Assembly: GCA_025617745.1 (NCBI GenBank)
Contig: CM046853.1
Location: 29,949,822 to 30,013,821, forward strand
DNA from: Heliocidaris erythrogramma
Taxonomy: Eukaryota; Echinodermata; Echinoidea; Camarodonta; Echinometridae
DNA: 64,000 nucleotides
Direction of reading: 5' to 3'
In this document: piece by piece, positions 1-30,000 of the stretch
Position numbering within the stretch: position 1 is the stretch's first letter
Layout: every line of letters begins with the position of its first letter
The notes under the pieces: generated by a model
Databases searched by the model: none
What the model saw: the letters and a program-made list of their open reading frames with translations, nothing else
Told to the model about the DNA's origin: nothing
Made by a program: the position numbers and the translations under genes

Positions 1-367
1 TCATTAATCATTATCGTAGTCATCAACTTAACTTGGTACGATGACTCCCCACCTCACCCCCCACACACACACACAATGTGCATGTGGATTCTACTATTAA
101 GTTTACAGTGACGAAATTTATCTGATTTTGACTGAAATTGCTTTGTATTGTATTTCTTATTTTGTATGTCATCCGATATACATGTAGTGATTTAAAATGT
201 TATAATTACCTGTTCTACCCCAAAGAGGCAAGGACTTTGGAATATTCTGTAGTAAAGTCGTAAAGAGCGCTAACATAGATTGTATCGAACCATTCTCTTA
301 ATAGCATTATGTGGGCGTTGTATGGCTGCAGACTTTATAACATAATAAGTGACAAATATATACGTAC

Positions 368-553
368 CTGAAAGACATCGATATATTTGTTGGTGACATT
401 AATGAAAGTGGTTTCACTGAAGATCACAGTCCTTCCTAACAAGTCACCTTTCTGCACTCTCATCATAGGACCAAGAATTTCATCCCCACCTAAACTACCT
501 CTTGGAAGAATCAACAAGAGGGTAAGGAGGTACCATCTTATCGGTGGTGTCAT
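368..553 (-). CDS. Gene 0, exon 1 only: signal-peptide exon of a cholinesterase-like esterase (partial)
   Basis: This 62-codon first exon encodes a hydrophobic leader (YLLTLLLILPRGSLG) followed by the family N-terminal beta-strand segment (GRTVIFSETTFINV) and ends at IDVFQ. The donor reads CAG|GTACGTA on the minus strand, phase 0, exactly as in exon 1 of the downstream copies. The remaining exons must lie left of the window, so at least 367 bp of intron 1 is present. It carries one extra residue (NKY) before the conserved I-D-V/I-F/Y-L/Q end compared with its paralogues and resembles gene 2 most in ending with Q. Membership of the array rests on this short region, but the match in sequence, length and splice phase is good. 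Confidence 0.8.
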
Positions 554-1155
554 TGTGGCTAGGTGTATATTTATACGTTAAGTTGCAACATAGCGCACAA
601 TTTGAAGGCCAATACATGAACCCCGATCCGTAGAAAACGATATGACCTCGGTGATGACATCTAACAAAACCAAATTGAAAGGTAAACAACTGCAATGTTC
701 TAAATGTCTATTTACGGTTGTATTTCTGGTGGAGCCTATCATTTTATTGATCTGCATATTGTAAAGGCGGATCCAGAAGAGAAGAGTGGGTAAAGCGGCT
801 GGAAACTATAATGTATTGAATAAAATAACACACAAACGATAACGCTTCTCGTAGGGCTTTAGATTTGGGTTTACATTTTCCACATTCTTGATATAATTTG
901 TCAGATTATTTCGAGAGTAAAAAAAAAATGTTCATGTCCCCCCCCCCCCCGTCCCCCCCCCCCCTTCTCTCTCTCTCTCTCTATCTATATATATATATCT
1001 CTTTATCGACGAAGAAATCCCGAGGAGGGCCAGTGGGATTCCCGTAATCATATTCCCAGAAGATATTTACAAAAAAATATTGCTCTCAAAAGCCCACGTC
1101 TCCATAAAAGAGTCCTAAAGTCTAGGGCATGTAGGGAGGGCCCTGTCGGATTCCA

Positions 1156-1293
1156 GGGCCCCGTCTTGAAAAGAGTTGCGATTGATTCGAATCGATCGTA
1201 ACTTGAAATCAATCGAAAATCCTTATTAGATCTCTTAAGCACACAGTTGCGATTGATTCGAATCAATAGCAACTCTTTATAAGACGGGCCCCA
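1156..1293. repeat. Hairpin MITE, about 138 bp
   Basis: The two ends form a near-perfect inverted repeat of about 50 bp: GGGCCCCGTCTTGAAAAGAG at the left is matched by the reverse complement of the right end, and the inner part around GATTGATTCGAATC is also shared. A related hairpin starting GGGCCC lies at 3911-4066, so this is probably a family of small non-autonomous elements. Confidence 0.65.
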
Positions 1294-2538
1294 GAAATCG
1301 TATTTCCGTTGGGGGGGGGGGGGGGGGGGGGGGGGGAGGGGGGATTTTCGACCTTCCTTTCTGACACTCCATGATACGCCCCTGTATGTTGCATTACAGA
1401 CAAAGTTCAAAAATTAATCATCGTCTATTGACCTTTGGATAGAAGTTGCCGATGGAGTTACACTTGCTAACATCTGAAGCTTTCTTCATTGATAGAAATG
1501 CACTGTAATAAATTACAATGCATATCCTGTCTCATGAAGCTAAACATACACCTTGGTCACGTTCATTACGTATATATTTTGTAATAAATTTAATTTTTAA
1601 TCATCGATAATAAAAGTTTTGAAACACCCATCTCCATAAATGTTTTCTTTAGCGAATCAATTTCAACCTTGCAGAAAACCACTTTCTATTCGTTGGAAGA
1701 TATAGGTCATGCAGTCCGCGATCATTCAAGCATATCAAGTTGCCTTATGATCAGTTGTGTGTATCTAGGAATTATGGCGCCCGTGCAAAAAATCAAATTG
1801 CGCCCCTATACATATATGGAACTGTACACGCAAGAGAGAGAGAGAGAGAGCGAAGCGTCCTAGCGGTGTATTTTTGCATTTCTTATGGATTTAACCTACA
1901 GGAAAAGTCCCACTGATAAACTGTTTTGTATTCACTTCTCCATCAATGGGGCGCAAAAATAAAAAATAAAAAATTGAAGAAATATAGTCGAAAAATTAGC
2001 AAGACAAATGTCACTAAATTACTTTGTTTCATCAGTTTTGAATCCTTTTACAACGCCATTTATATTCTTGTAGGCCTATATCCTATATTAGGGCGCGAAA
2101 CAAAGCGACCCTGAGTCGACAAAAGCAAAGCGACAGAGCTTTCAAAAGATTTTCGCATTTTAAACCTAAAAAAAACCCTCTATTTCTAATGCTCTTACAT
2201 TGCGGATTGGGTGCGCATAATCCTCAAGTAAAATTTTCTTTCTCTTTCTCCCATTTTCGGGTTTTTGGTTGCACCCCTTCAAGTGCCGCCTGGGCCACGT
2301 GCTCCCCTGCCCCCCGTACATACGCCACTGCCTATGATTGATCAGTTCCAGGATAAGGCCACTGTTATATAGCCATTTCTTGAGCTAAACTAAAGGGATG
2401 ATGCATGTTTTGGAACTAAACTATTTCTAATCTATATGTTTTATTTGATATTTTGTGTACCTACTAAAAATAAATCAGTTCTCATTTTAGAACTTTGTAA
2501 CCAAACTCTGTGGTGTTCAACAGCTTTGCCAGAATCTC

Positions 2539-2540
<2 letters not shown>

Positions 2541-2573
<33 letters not shown>

Positions 2574-2589
2574 TCTCTCTCTTTCTCTG
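2541..2589. repeat. CT microsatellite
   Basis: An almost pure run of TCTCTC dinucleotides. It creates low-complexity serine/leucine open frames that are not genes. Confidence 0.9.
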
Positions 2590-3251
2590 GCTTTCTTTAT
2601 ATCTCCCTTTATTAACTTTATCTTTTCTATCCTGCATTTCCCTCTATGTGTATATCTCTCCCTCTGTTATTCTAAAATGCGTTGATTCTTTATCAAAAAC
2701 TACGGAGGTAATAAAGTAAACATGTCAATGTTTGCGATCTCAAAACACAATTTATATTTCAAATAGACATCAAAATAGTTAGATTAATTTTCAATGATAA
2801 AGAATATATATTTCTACCAATTACTTCTGTTTCATTTATCATTTTCACGATTCATTGCAACTTATCCGTAATTTGCCATTATATTATTCCAAAACTACTA
2901 AATCCATGTCTTATTTGAGGCAATGACATTAGGCTACACATTGTGCGTTTTATGAAGGGTTTTAGAACAATAGTGAATTATCATATTATTGTCTAATATA
3001 TTATTATACAATAATACATATAGGCCTAATATTCTTTGGAGGGGGATAATGGTTACTTTTAACTTTCGTGACAAAATATTCAATGAAAAAGGATAAAATT
3101 AATAGGTTTAACATAAATATACTCCCAGTAATGATGCTAACCATTTTTATCATGTTCATTTAGTACGAAATGAAAAGCGTTGGCATCGTTCCTAATTCAC
3201 CCCATGTTCCTATTCACCAATTTTTACGGTATACAAATAATAGTCGCTCTT

Positions 3252-3257
3252 TTTATT
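3252..3257 (-). terminator. Candidate polyadenylation signal of gene 1
   Basis: AATAAA on the minus strand, 214 nt past the stop codon of gene 1. It is a common hexamer in AT-rich DNA and no downstream element was verified. Confidence 0.3.
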
Positions 3258-3470
3258 GATATCCGCAGATGGAAGATATCCCACCATTTGCATCTAATAA
3301 TATTCCATCAAAATGTTTTGCAGCTATGTTATATCTTTTTTCCAAAGTGCCTTATCCAAAGTACCTAAATATTGTTCTTATTTTCGTGATTCTTCCATGT
3401 GTGTTTCTGGTACGATTATCATTTTGTAGTTTCCGTCAATGAGTGACTTCAGATTATCACAAATCACTCT

Positions 3471-12813
<9,343 letters not shown>

Positions 12814-13030
12814 TGTGGTGAAATGATAGTCACGGTCAGGCTTTCAGTGTAAGACAAGCTTGGAAGGTTGTTCTGTGTTTACTTAGCATCTAGATGCACA
12901 CTTGATGATATGTAGGTGAGAAGTCATCTATAGAAATCCATTGTGTATTGGAATTCTTATTTGTCAGTGGCGTAGCCAGAAGTTTTTACAGGACGGCATA
13001 GGAAAAGCAAATTACTTGTTAAATTAATCG

Positions 13031-13522
13031 CTTATTCCGTGAGAGGGTATCGTCCGAGCGAAGATATACATTTTGAGTTTGAAACTTAACAATTTCAAAC
13101 ATTACAGAGTTTATCCAGTTTTATTCATTATAAAATTGTATTATCTTTTTCAAAACGTGTGTGTGTGTGTGGGGGGGGGCACGTGCACCCCCCCCCCCCA
13201 CACACCGCTGACTACGCCGATGTTATTTGGTCCCGCCCCTTCTTGCGGGTTTGTCTGTCATCGCACCAACTTATTCCGTGAGAGCGTATCGTCCAAGCGA
13301 AGATATACATTTTGAGTTTGAAACTTAACAATTTCAAACATTACAGAGTTTATCCAGTTTTATTCATTATAAAATTGTATTATCTTTTTCAAAACTTGTG
13401 TGTGTGTGGGGGGGGGGCAGGTGCACCACCCCCCCCCCCCCCCCACACACACACACACCGCTGACTACGCCGATGTTATTTGGTCCCGCCCCTTCTTGCG
13501 GGTTTGTCTGTCATCACACCAA
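13031..13522. repeat. Two-copy tandem duplication, period about 239 bp
   Basis: Both units begin CTTATTCCGTGAGAG (13031 and 13270) and share the sequence through TTGAGTTTGAAACTTAAC, a GT/G/C homopolymer patch and GACTACGCCGATGTTATTTG. They differ at a few substitutions and in homopolymer length, so the duplication is fairly recent. Confidence 0.85.
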
Positions 13523-14285
13523 CCACAAAATGTCTCCCTCTTTTTTCCATGGCATGAGATTAGTGTATATGACAATTTTGTTTGTTTAAAAAAATTTGGT
13601 TGTCAGTATTAGAGCCTAAACCCATGTCGATGGGTGACTATAGAAAGAAATACGTGAAAATATCTTACATGCAAAGAAATTTGTTTTAAATGGGGCAACT
13701 GGACTTACACATAATAAGACCAGTGAAGTCTTGAAAGAGTATAATTTGCTAACATTGCTAACGAATGATCTATTCGTTACCATAAGCGTAATTTCCTTGC
13801 TAATATTATTTATATTTAATTATTTTGCTCTGAAATTTTTTTTGTCTAAACCTTTCTTTTCACTATTATCTGTCCGTTTGCTGTTGTAGTTGTTGTTGCG
13901 TTGTTTTATTTTGCTTTGATCTTTTTGAGCCATTGTTCAAAATTAAAAAGATATAATAATGAAACAGAAACTTCATGATTCTGAAAAGTTTCCCTTTATT
14001 ACCATAAAAAAATGTGCCAAACAAAACAACAAAAAATAACATAACAAAACTATTATGTAAGACATAATTTGAGGCACCTTCCTCCCATATTTAGAATAAT
14101 TATTTCTTTATGATGTTAAAGTAAATCTACATATTAATCTATATTTATAGTACACACATCTACCACCTTTTCCGATTGATTTTGCATAATGCATTACAAA
14201 GAAGATTACAAAATACTAAGTTGATACCCGACAAAAATCTGAAACGTCAAAAACCATTGGTCCGCCACATTAATATGTATTGTAG

Positions 14286-14529
14286 AAGTGCTGTGGTCTA
14301 GTGGATAAGTCTGTACTGTAGATCACGAGGTAGGGTTTCGAATCCCAGCCCTCCTTTGAAAAGACATTAATCTGCATTTGCCACTCTCCACCCAGGTGTA
14401 AATGGGTACCTGATATGCTCGAACGAGAGTTCCTTTGGCGGCTCGGCTATAACCGGGGTAATAATGTCAAAGTACCACGAGTGTCACAGCGTGACGGATA
14501 TGGGCGCTATTATAGAGGCTATTATTAAC
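14286..14529 (+). mobile_element. tRNA-derived SINE-like element
   Basis: An A-box-like TGGTCTAGTGG (14294-14304) and B-box-like GGTTTCGAATCCC (14334-14346) lie at the spacing of an internal RNA polymerase III promoter. They are followed by a tRNA-unrelated body with CCACCCAGGTGTAAATGGGT. A similar body occurs near 30.6 kb and, inverted, near 46.4 kb, showing a dispersed family. Confidence 0.7.
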
Positions 14530-14718
14530 AGCTGATATCTAGAAAATGATCGAGTGACATAAGTAGTGAAATTCAAATACAGTATAAATATAATATATTT
14601 TCACTGATTATATTCATTATAATGTGGGGAAAAAGTATCATAATAAAAGTCTATTACCGACGAAGAATATAGATGGAGGTCATGACACAAACATTAACGT
14701 TGGTTGGGTATTGTTAAG

Positions 14719-15130
14719 CCCGGCGCACACTGTACGATCCGACTGCGACCCGATTTTCGAACAAATCACTGTTTGCATTAATGTGAAAGTTTAAAAAAGT
14801 GAAGTTATATCATTTGAAGTTCAGAATAATGATACGAATACTAATATCGAAATTTTGGTTAACTGCAATACTTCTGGTTAGAGTAAAGGCCAAATCGGCT
14901 TCAAATCTTAGTCGATCGCAAGATTGGTATGACGTCACTACGATTTAGAATTGAATTCGCTTTTATTCCTACACGGGGGCTTGCAGTAGCCTGGAATTTG
15001 ATTTTAGTATTGATACTATTATTAGGAACTTTGATCACGAAGATTTTACATGTTTGAAGGTCCATATCAAATGTTATAACAACTTTTCCCAAAATCCCAT
15101 CGTAGTCAGATCGTGCAGTGTGCGCCGGGA
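14719..15130. repeat. MITE next to the stop codon of gene 2
   Basis: Terminal inverted repeats: CCCGGCGCACACTGTACGAT at the left and, on the minus strand, CCCGGCGCACACTGCACGAT at the right end. Pairing continues for about 35 bp. The right end lies 10 bp downstream of the TAG of gene 2, so the element occupies nearly the whole predicted 3' UTR. Confidence 0.75.
14962..14967 (-). terminator. Candidate polyadenylation signal of gene 2, inside a MITE
   Basis: AATAAA on the minus strand, about 175 nt beyond the gene 2 stop and within the MITE at 14719-15130. If used, the transposon supplies the mRNA end. Confidence 0.35.
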
Positions 15131-15140
15131 TTTATAATGT

Positions 15141-24964
<9,824 letters not shown>

Positions 24965-25296
24965 GTTATTGACGTTGAATTACAGGCAGAACTATGAGGT
25001 TCGCCTTTCTTTGGCCTGTATGATACAGCAAATATAGGTCAAAACCAATGATCTGTGTATAGGGCTTATACAATTTCAGTCTGACTGCAATGGCCGTAAA
25101 AATACAATATCTCTCCTTATAAGAACACATTGAACCGTAAAAGTATTAATTTGTGTAAATACACGGACTTATATTGTTGGACCTTGTTGTGCATATACTG
25201 CCTTCAACGTTCTGACTTCACTTGTGCAAATTCAACAAAAAGCTCAACCCATCTCCTTTGTCCTCACTCCCCCACCTCTATCCTCTCTGCCATTTA

Positions 25297-25323
25297 TCTC
25301 TCTCTCTCTCTCTCTCTCTCTCT
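25297..25323. repeat. CT microsatellite
   Basis: Pure CT dinucleotide run within a longer CT-rich tract to about 25430. Ser/Leu-rich frames here are not genes. Confidence 0.85.
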
Positions 25324-25659
25324 GTTCTCTTCTCTCTTCCTGTACCTCTTTGCTCGTGTCTCACACATGTCCCCTTTCTCTCTCCATCCTCCTCTCTCTC
25401 TCTCTCCCTCTCCCTCCTTTTCTCGTCTTCCTCACTCCCTCTCCCTGACTTGTTTACAAAACGCTAAGGCAAACATCGTATTTTAATGTGTAGAGTTTAA
25501 TGTTTAGCATTTTGACTACTAACAAAAGTATAATTTCTATTTTGAAGAAAGTAGGAAAGAGTTGCAAAATAATTTTTATTCGTGTAAGTTTGATTCGTGC
25601 CCATGCTATATCAATGACCGTCAACATAACCACCTATGCCGGCTTGAATTTGGTTCGGT

Positions 25660-25735
25660 GTAAAAATGCCAGAGGTAAAAATGCCAGAGGTAAAAATGCC
25701 AGTGGTAAAAATGCCAGAGGAAAAAATGCCAGAGG
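25660..25735. repeat. 15-bp minisatellite, five copies
   Basis: Unit GTAAAAATGCCAGAG repeated five times with single-base variants. The period is a multiple of three and one frame reads G-K-N-A-R repeats, but no gene context supports coding. Confidence 0.85.
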
Positions 25736-26910
25736 TATGAATTTAGTATCGTTACAAAATCTTCAGTTCGACGTGACACCCCCGTTCACTCTAAAACTCC
25801 AGTCACACCGATACGACCGACATCAAACCGGCAACAGACCGATCAAAAAATTACATTACAGCAAATGACCAAGAAGCAGTCAGTTTGGAGTAAGTTTCGC
25901 AGTGTGACTGAGGTATAACCTGATCGATCTTGGCTTCGACTATGCCAATGCTTGGATCTCGTTAATTTACTTTCTCATATGTTTACCTTATTGTTTCTTT
26001 TTGTTTCGTAATAATCAAGACTATCCCATTTATACCAAGTCAACAAGACCTCAAAATGTCGCAGAAAACAAAATAATGCAATAATTATAATAAAAAGTGA
26101 AGACGTATAGGAAATACTTCGTCTACTTCGATCATTTTTCTCACACTACTACGACTGTCTACCTCGTGTTATGTAGGTTGACGTTCATGACCTCATAACA
26201 TTTTTAATTAAAGTAATTTAGATAAAAATGGAGAGAAACGATAATCAACACCATCAATACTTTATTTTCATTAAACTTTTCTTTGACTCTTGACTAATAA
26301 ATACTAAATTATTGGCGAGATAATCTAGGCCGATGATATTATGTTCCAATTATGATCCCTTTGTCTTACAGCTAAAATGGTGGACCCTAAAAATAAGAAA
26401 TTCAACCAACAAATGGAGTTCTGATATTTAGCAACATCTTTAAAGGCTACATCATTAAATAAATGAATGACAAAATGTTCTAAGAAAAGTCAACGTAATA
26501 CTTTTTATTGGTAATATTTCTAATGGTATAATTACTATTTTGTGATTAGAATAAGTTTGACAGATCTGGTGTCTGCCTTGGCAATACCCTATTTTCAATT
26601 TAACTGTTCATGGCAACACTCAGAAATGTTTTGACCCCTCCCCCACCCCCGCCCCTAGAGTTTGATGATTTTTTTTCTACACGGGAATATGATGCATTTT
26701 CGGATAATTTAGCTATTATAAAATGGTTGCTAAAAAAAATTGCCAATCGCAAGAGGCATGTCAATTAATCATAAAACAGGAATATGAAACCCAAAGAAGT
26801 AAGTTTCCCCATGACGGCGTTCAATATAACTAAAAAAAAAAAATACGGCATGCTTTGCTTTTTGAATCGCGTCAGGCGGGAACTTACATTTTTGGTTGAT
26901 TATAGTAAGA

Positions 26911-27026
26911 TCAGTTGCATGGTGCAGCTTCATTATATTTATCATAGGCCAGTTGCCAGTCAGTCAAGTCTGCTTGCCAATTCTTGAACTCCTTTTGCCA
27001 ATCAGACAAATCTGTATCCATCGAAG
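26911..27026 (-). CDS. Gene 3 last exon: WAT/T-peptide tail
   Basis: Acceptor TTTCAG|CT, then residues with W spaced by seven ([16 protein letters not shown]), LAYDKY and Cys six residues after Tyr, followed by N and TGA. It matches the vertebrate AChE T-peptide position by position in its aromatic residues. Confidence 0.88.
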
Positions 27027-30000
27027 CTGAAACAAAATAGATATTCATTGTATTCTAAACATTTCAATGCAATAGGAATGGTGTATATTGCTAAATCTAA
27101 AATGTACATGTATACCGTATGTTTTAACTTATTAAGTTTACAAAAATCATCACAAAGGCAACTTATACCTCAGGTGGACAGGTCTTTTTTATCGCAAGAC
27201 GAACACATTTTCATCATTGGACGAGGGACATTTGCTGACCGTCACCCAATCTTTAATCCCTTGCGCCGAAGAACTATAGTACTTGGCCGATTAAGGGGGA
27301 GCAATACCAACCTGTACCCGTTTCAAAACCCAGTAGGCAAGAAGAAGAAAAATTCCCTTCAAATGTTCAACACAAAAGGCACGGGAAAATATGATAACTT
27401 TTTTTCCTTAGCTTTTTAGAGATTTTTCGTACTTGCAGCCCTCCCCATTGTACAAATCCTTTATCCATGCACCCCTGGCCATATCAATTCTCATCGGTGG
27501 AGGGCAAATTGTATCAAAATGCCATACTCTCGAGTGCTAGACAAATGTGTTCCCCTCTTATTACAGAATATCTCATTTCAATCAGTACATAATCTGTTGA
27601 AGGTGAAGCCCTGTAAACCTTGATTGATCAATTATATGCGTAAATGTAAATTAAAGACATACCGATGAATTTCTGAAGCTTCGGGAAATAGTCGTTCCAA
27701 AAGCTGCATTGTCTGGCCTTCAATGCCCTCCCCTCCCCAAGAGACGGTGATATTTCCTTGTAGGAGAGATCGGGAATAGTGTAGGTTGGCCAAGTGCCCA
27801 GTCCATCACCCTGGTCGGCGCCTGCAGTCGGGTTTCTGATTTAAAGAAAAGAATAGTTACGTTTCATTTATCATACCACGTATCTGAAAATATCTCAACA
27901 GGATAAAAGAGCACAAACATATATTGCCGTCATACAAAATGGATCTACTCTACACTGTTTATTCCCTTTATCAGGGAGAGTTAAGATGGATCGCAAGTCC
28001 CCCAATAAGTTGCAAACTTACAGTTTTATAACACTTAGGCCTACGTACAGGGTTACAATTTCAATCTGAAATTGAACTGTGACCAATTCGAATTGATTGC
28101 AAGATTTTTTGTAGGGAGGGGTCAAAATGTACTCTCAAATCTCAGATTTGAATGATGACAAAATGTTGTCATAATTTTGGCTTTAATACCACCCTTTTCT
28201 TTTCTTTTTTGTCAGTGTACAAGGTGTAGGGCATTAAATGAACAAATGTATCATCATAGATTGACACAATAATGATTATTTTAATTCCAAAATAGAGTGC
28301 GATACAAGAAAATGGTGGGATGTATCTTAACCAATAGTTTCACCATTGCGGGAATTGTTTTACCCGAATTTTGCAAAGTTTGTCCAGAACCTCATAACCT
28401 TCACGGACAACGTCTTCTCTTCGTCTGTCACCGAGTATATTCCTCTATCAGAGAGCTGTTCAATGAAGGGCATTCCAAACACAAACGTAAGATCCTCTCC
28501 GTGGCCAGCTCCCAACCATCCTTGCAAAGCTTCGAAAACACTTCTGAAAAGAAAAAAAATAGAAAATGGGAAGATGATAGCTTTGGTAAATACGTAACCA
28601 CACTATATAGGTATCTTCTCAGAAGATCGAAGACGCCATGTGCTTTCAGAGTGGTTTTATTAATATGTTCTGCCTAATTAGTTTACGGTTTAGTTCGATT
28701 CAATAGTAGGTGTAAGTTTTTATTGCATATAGTACATTTATATGGTTATTAATGCTTAGAACAATACAAATATCTGAATATATCGTTTGTGAAGCTTGTA
28801 TTCACTTTTGTAAGTTATACTACAGTTTAGGCTTACCTAGACGGTTCATGTGTCATGAAATACTTGAACACTGTATCCCCCACACCAGCATGGATCCGAG
28901 TGAACTGATCTGAAGGGCAGGCAAAGCCTTGGTCTCCAGCAAATTCTATAAACGACGGCATCATGTTGGCGGAAGCGTTGTCTGCAGTCGTCCAGTCCGT
29001 GTATTCTTGACGAATAGCATCAATCAAGATATCATCGGTGACGCCTTATAGATTAGACGGGAGAAAGTATGACAGATTTTGACTCTCAGTAGAACTGGCA
29101 AGTCTTTTTAATTTTTATTTGTTTATTTATGTATTTTCATACTTGTGTAATCGATATTTTTGCAAGACAATTAAACGAAATAAAACAAATCCTCTATTAC
29201 AATTTTTTTTCAATAAACTACATCAATGATAGCAAGTATAATGATAGTAATAATCGAAAAAAAAAATCGACGATTACACTCTCACCGTACAAAAGCATCA
29301 TGCCTCTGAAAAATTCGTCCAGACGCGTACTGTTAACTTCTGGTAGAGGTGGATTAGGAGTATCCACGGAAAAGAGAGCTATGAGGAATAGAGTTCCTTC
29401 ATCTCTGTTGAAACCAGTTAGTATTGGGCACCTCTTGAAGTCCTTCTTATTGTAGAGATTAGCTGGTGTATCTTCAAGGAAATATCCGTCTACAGAAACA
29501 GGAGATAGTGCATAAGCCTGTTGACGAAAGTGATAAAAGGTGAAGAGAGATGATGTTATGTCAACAAGCTGAGATGCGTTCGTATATACATATGTTATAG
29601 GTCCTAACCATTGGCGGCGATCGGGGGAGGGGGCGTCCCGCAAACAATGTAAAACCTCATTTTTTTGTGGAATCAAAATGGAATTTTTTGAAAGCAGGAG
29701 CACCCAAAAGATTACAGAGAATAGAAGTGAGTGGGTAAAGTTATTTAGTCAGTGTATTAAACTATGCTTGGCCTTGTTGTAGTGCCCGAATGCATTTATA
29801 TTTCCATTTTTCGCATCTTTTAATGTAATAGTGCACGTTCTGCGTCACGATTTCTTCAATCACACAAAACTATAATGGAATAACACTTGCTTACTTTTTT
29901 TGGTAAAGGACTGTATACTCACTGGAAAAGAACGGCTGAGAATCTCATCAACAGTCTTATTTTCCAAACAGGCAATCAAAGCGGAGGATGGCGACGTGTC

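Larger units (their letters stand above)
554..3470. other. Intergenic region between gene 0 and the 3' end of gene 1
   Basis: No convincing coding region is seen. The stretch holds a hairpin MITE (1156-1293), poly-C and poly-G runs (about 940-963 and 1311-1336), a CT microsatellite near 2541-2589 and otherwise AT-rich unique sequence. The promoter of gene 0 and the 3' UTR of gene 1 must lie here. Confidence 0.6.
12814..15140. other. Intergenic region between gene 1 and gene 2
   Basis: Contains a tandem duplication (13031-13522), unique AT-rich sequence (about 13.55-14.28 kb), a tRNA-derived SINE-like element (14286-14529) and a MITE (14719-15130) ending 10 bp from the stop codon of gene 2. 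No coding region is recognised. The promoter of gene 1 should lie just right of 12813; I see no clear TATA box there. Confidence 0.6.
24965..26910. other. Intergenic region between gene 2 and gene 3
   Basis: Holds the gene 2 promoter side (a TATATTT-like sequence on the minus strand near 25030, unproven), CT-rich low complexity at 25297-25430, a 15-bp minisatellite (25660-25735) and otherwise AT-rich unique sequence to the 3' end of gene 3. No coding region is recognised. Confidence 0.6.

Noticed and set aside
568..575. TATAAATA on the minus strand just upstream of the gene 0 start codon
   Set aside because: It is only 15-22 nt from the ATG. At normal spacing, transcription would start downstream of that ATG, so it is probably not the functional TATA box.
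1048..1410. 120-codon minus-strand open frame with poly-Pro
   Set aside because: It runs over a poly-G tract and the hairpin MITE at 1156-1293, with no homology and no splice context.
25130..25486. Ser/Leu-rich plus-strand frames
   Set aside because: Low-complexity CT repeat; overlapping frames in all three registers.
25500..25868. 122-codon frame with G-K-N-A-R repeats
   Set aside because: Created by the 15-bp minisatellite; no start context, neighbouring exons or recognised domain.
27048..27419. 123-codon plus-strand frame
   Set aside because: Lies in intron 9 of gene 3 on the opposite strand, with no recognisable domain; likely chance.
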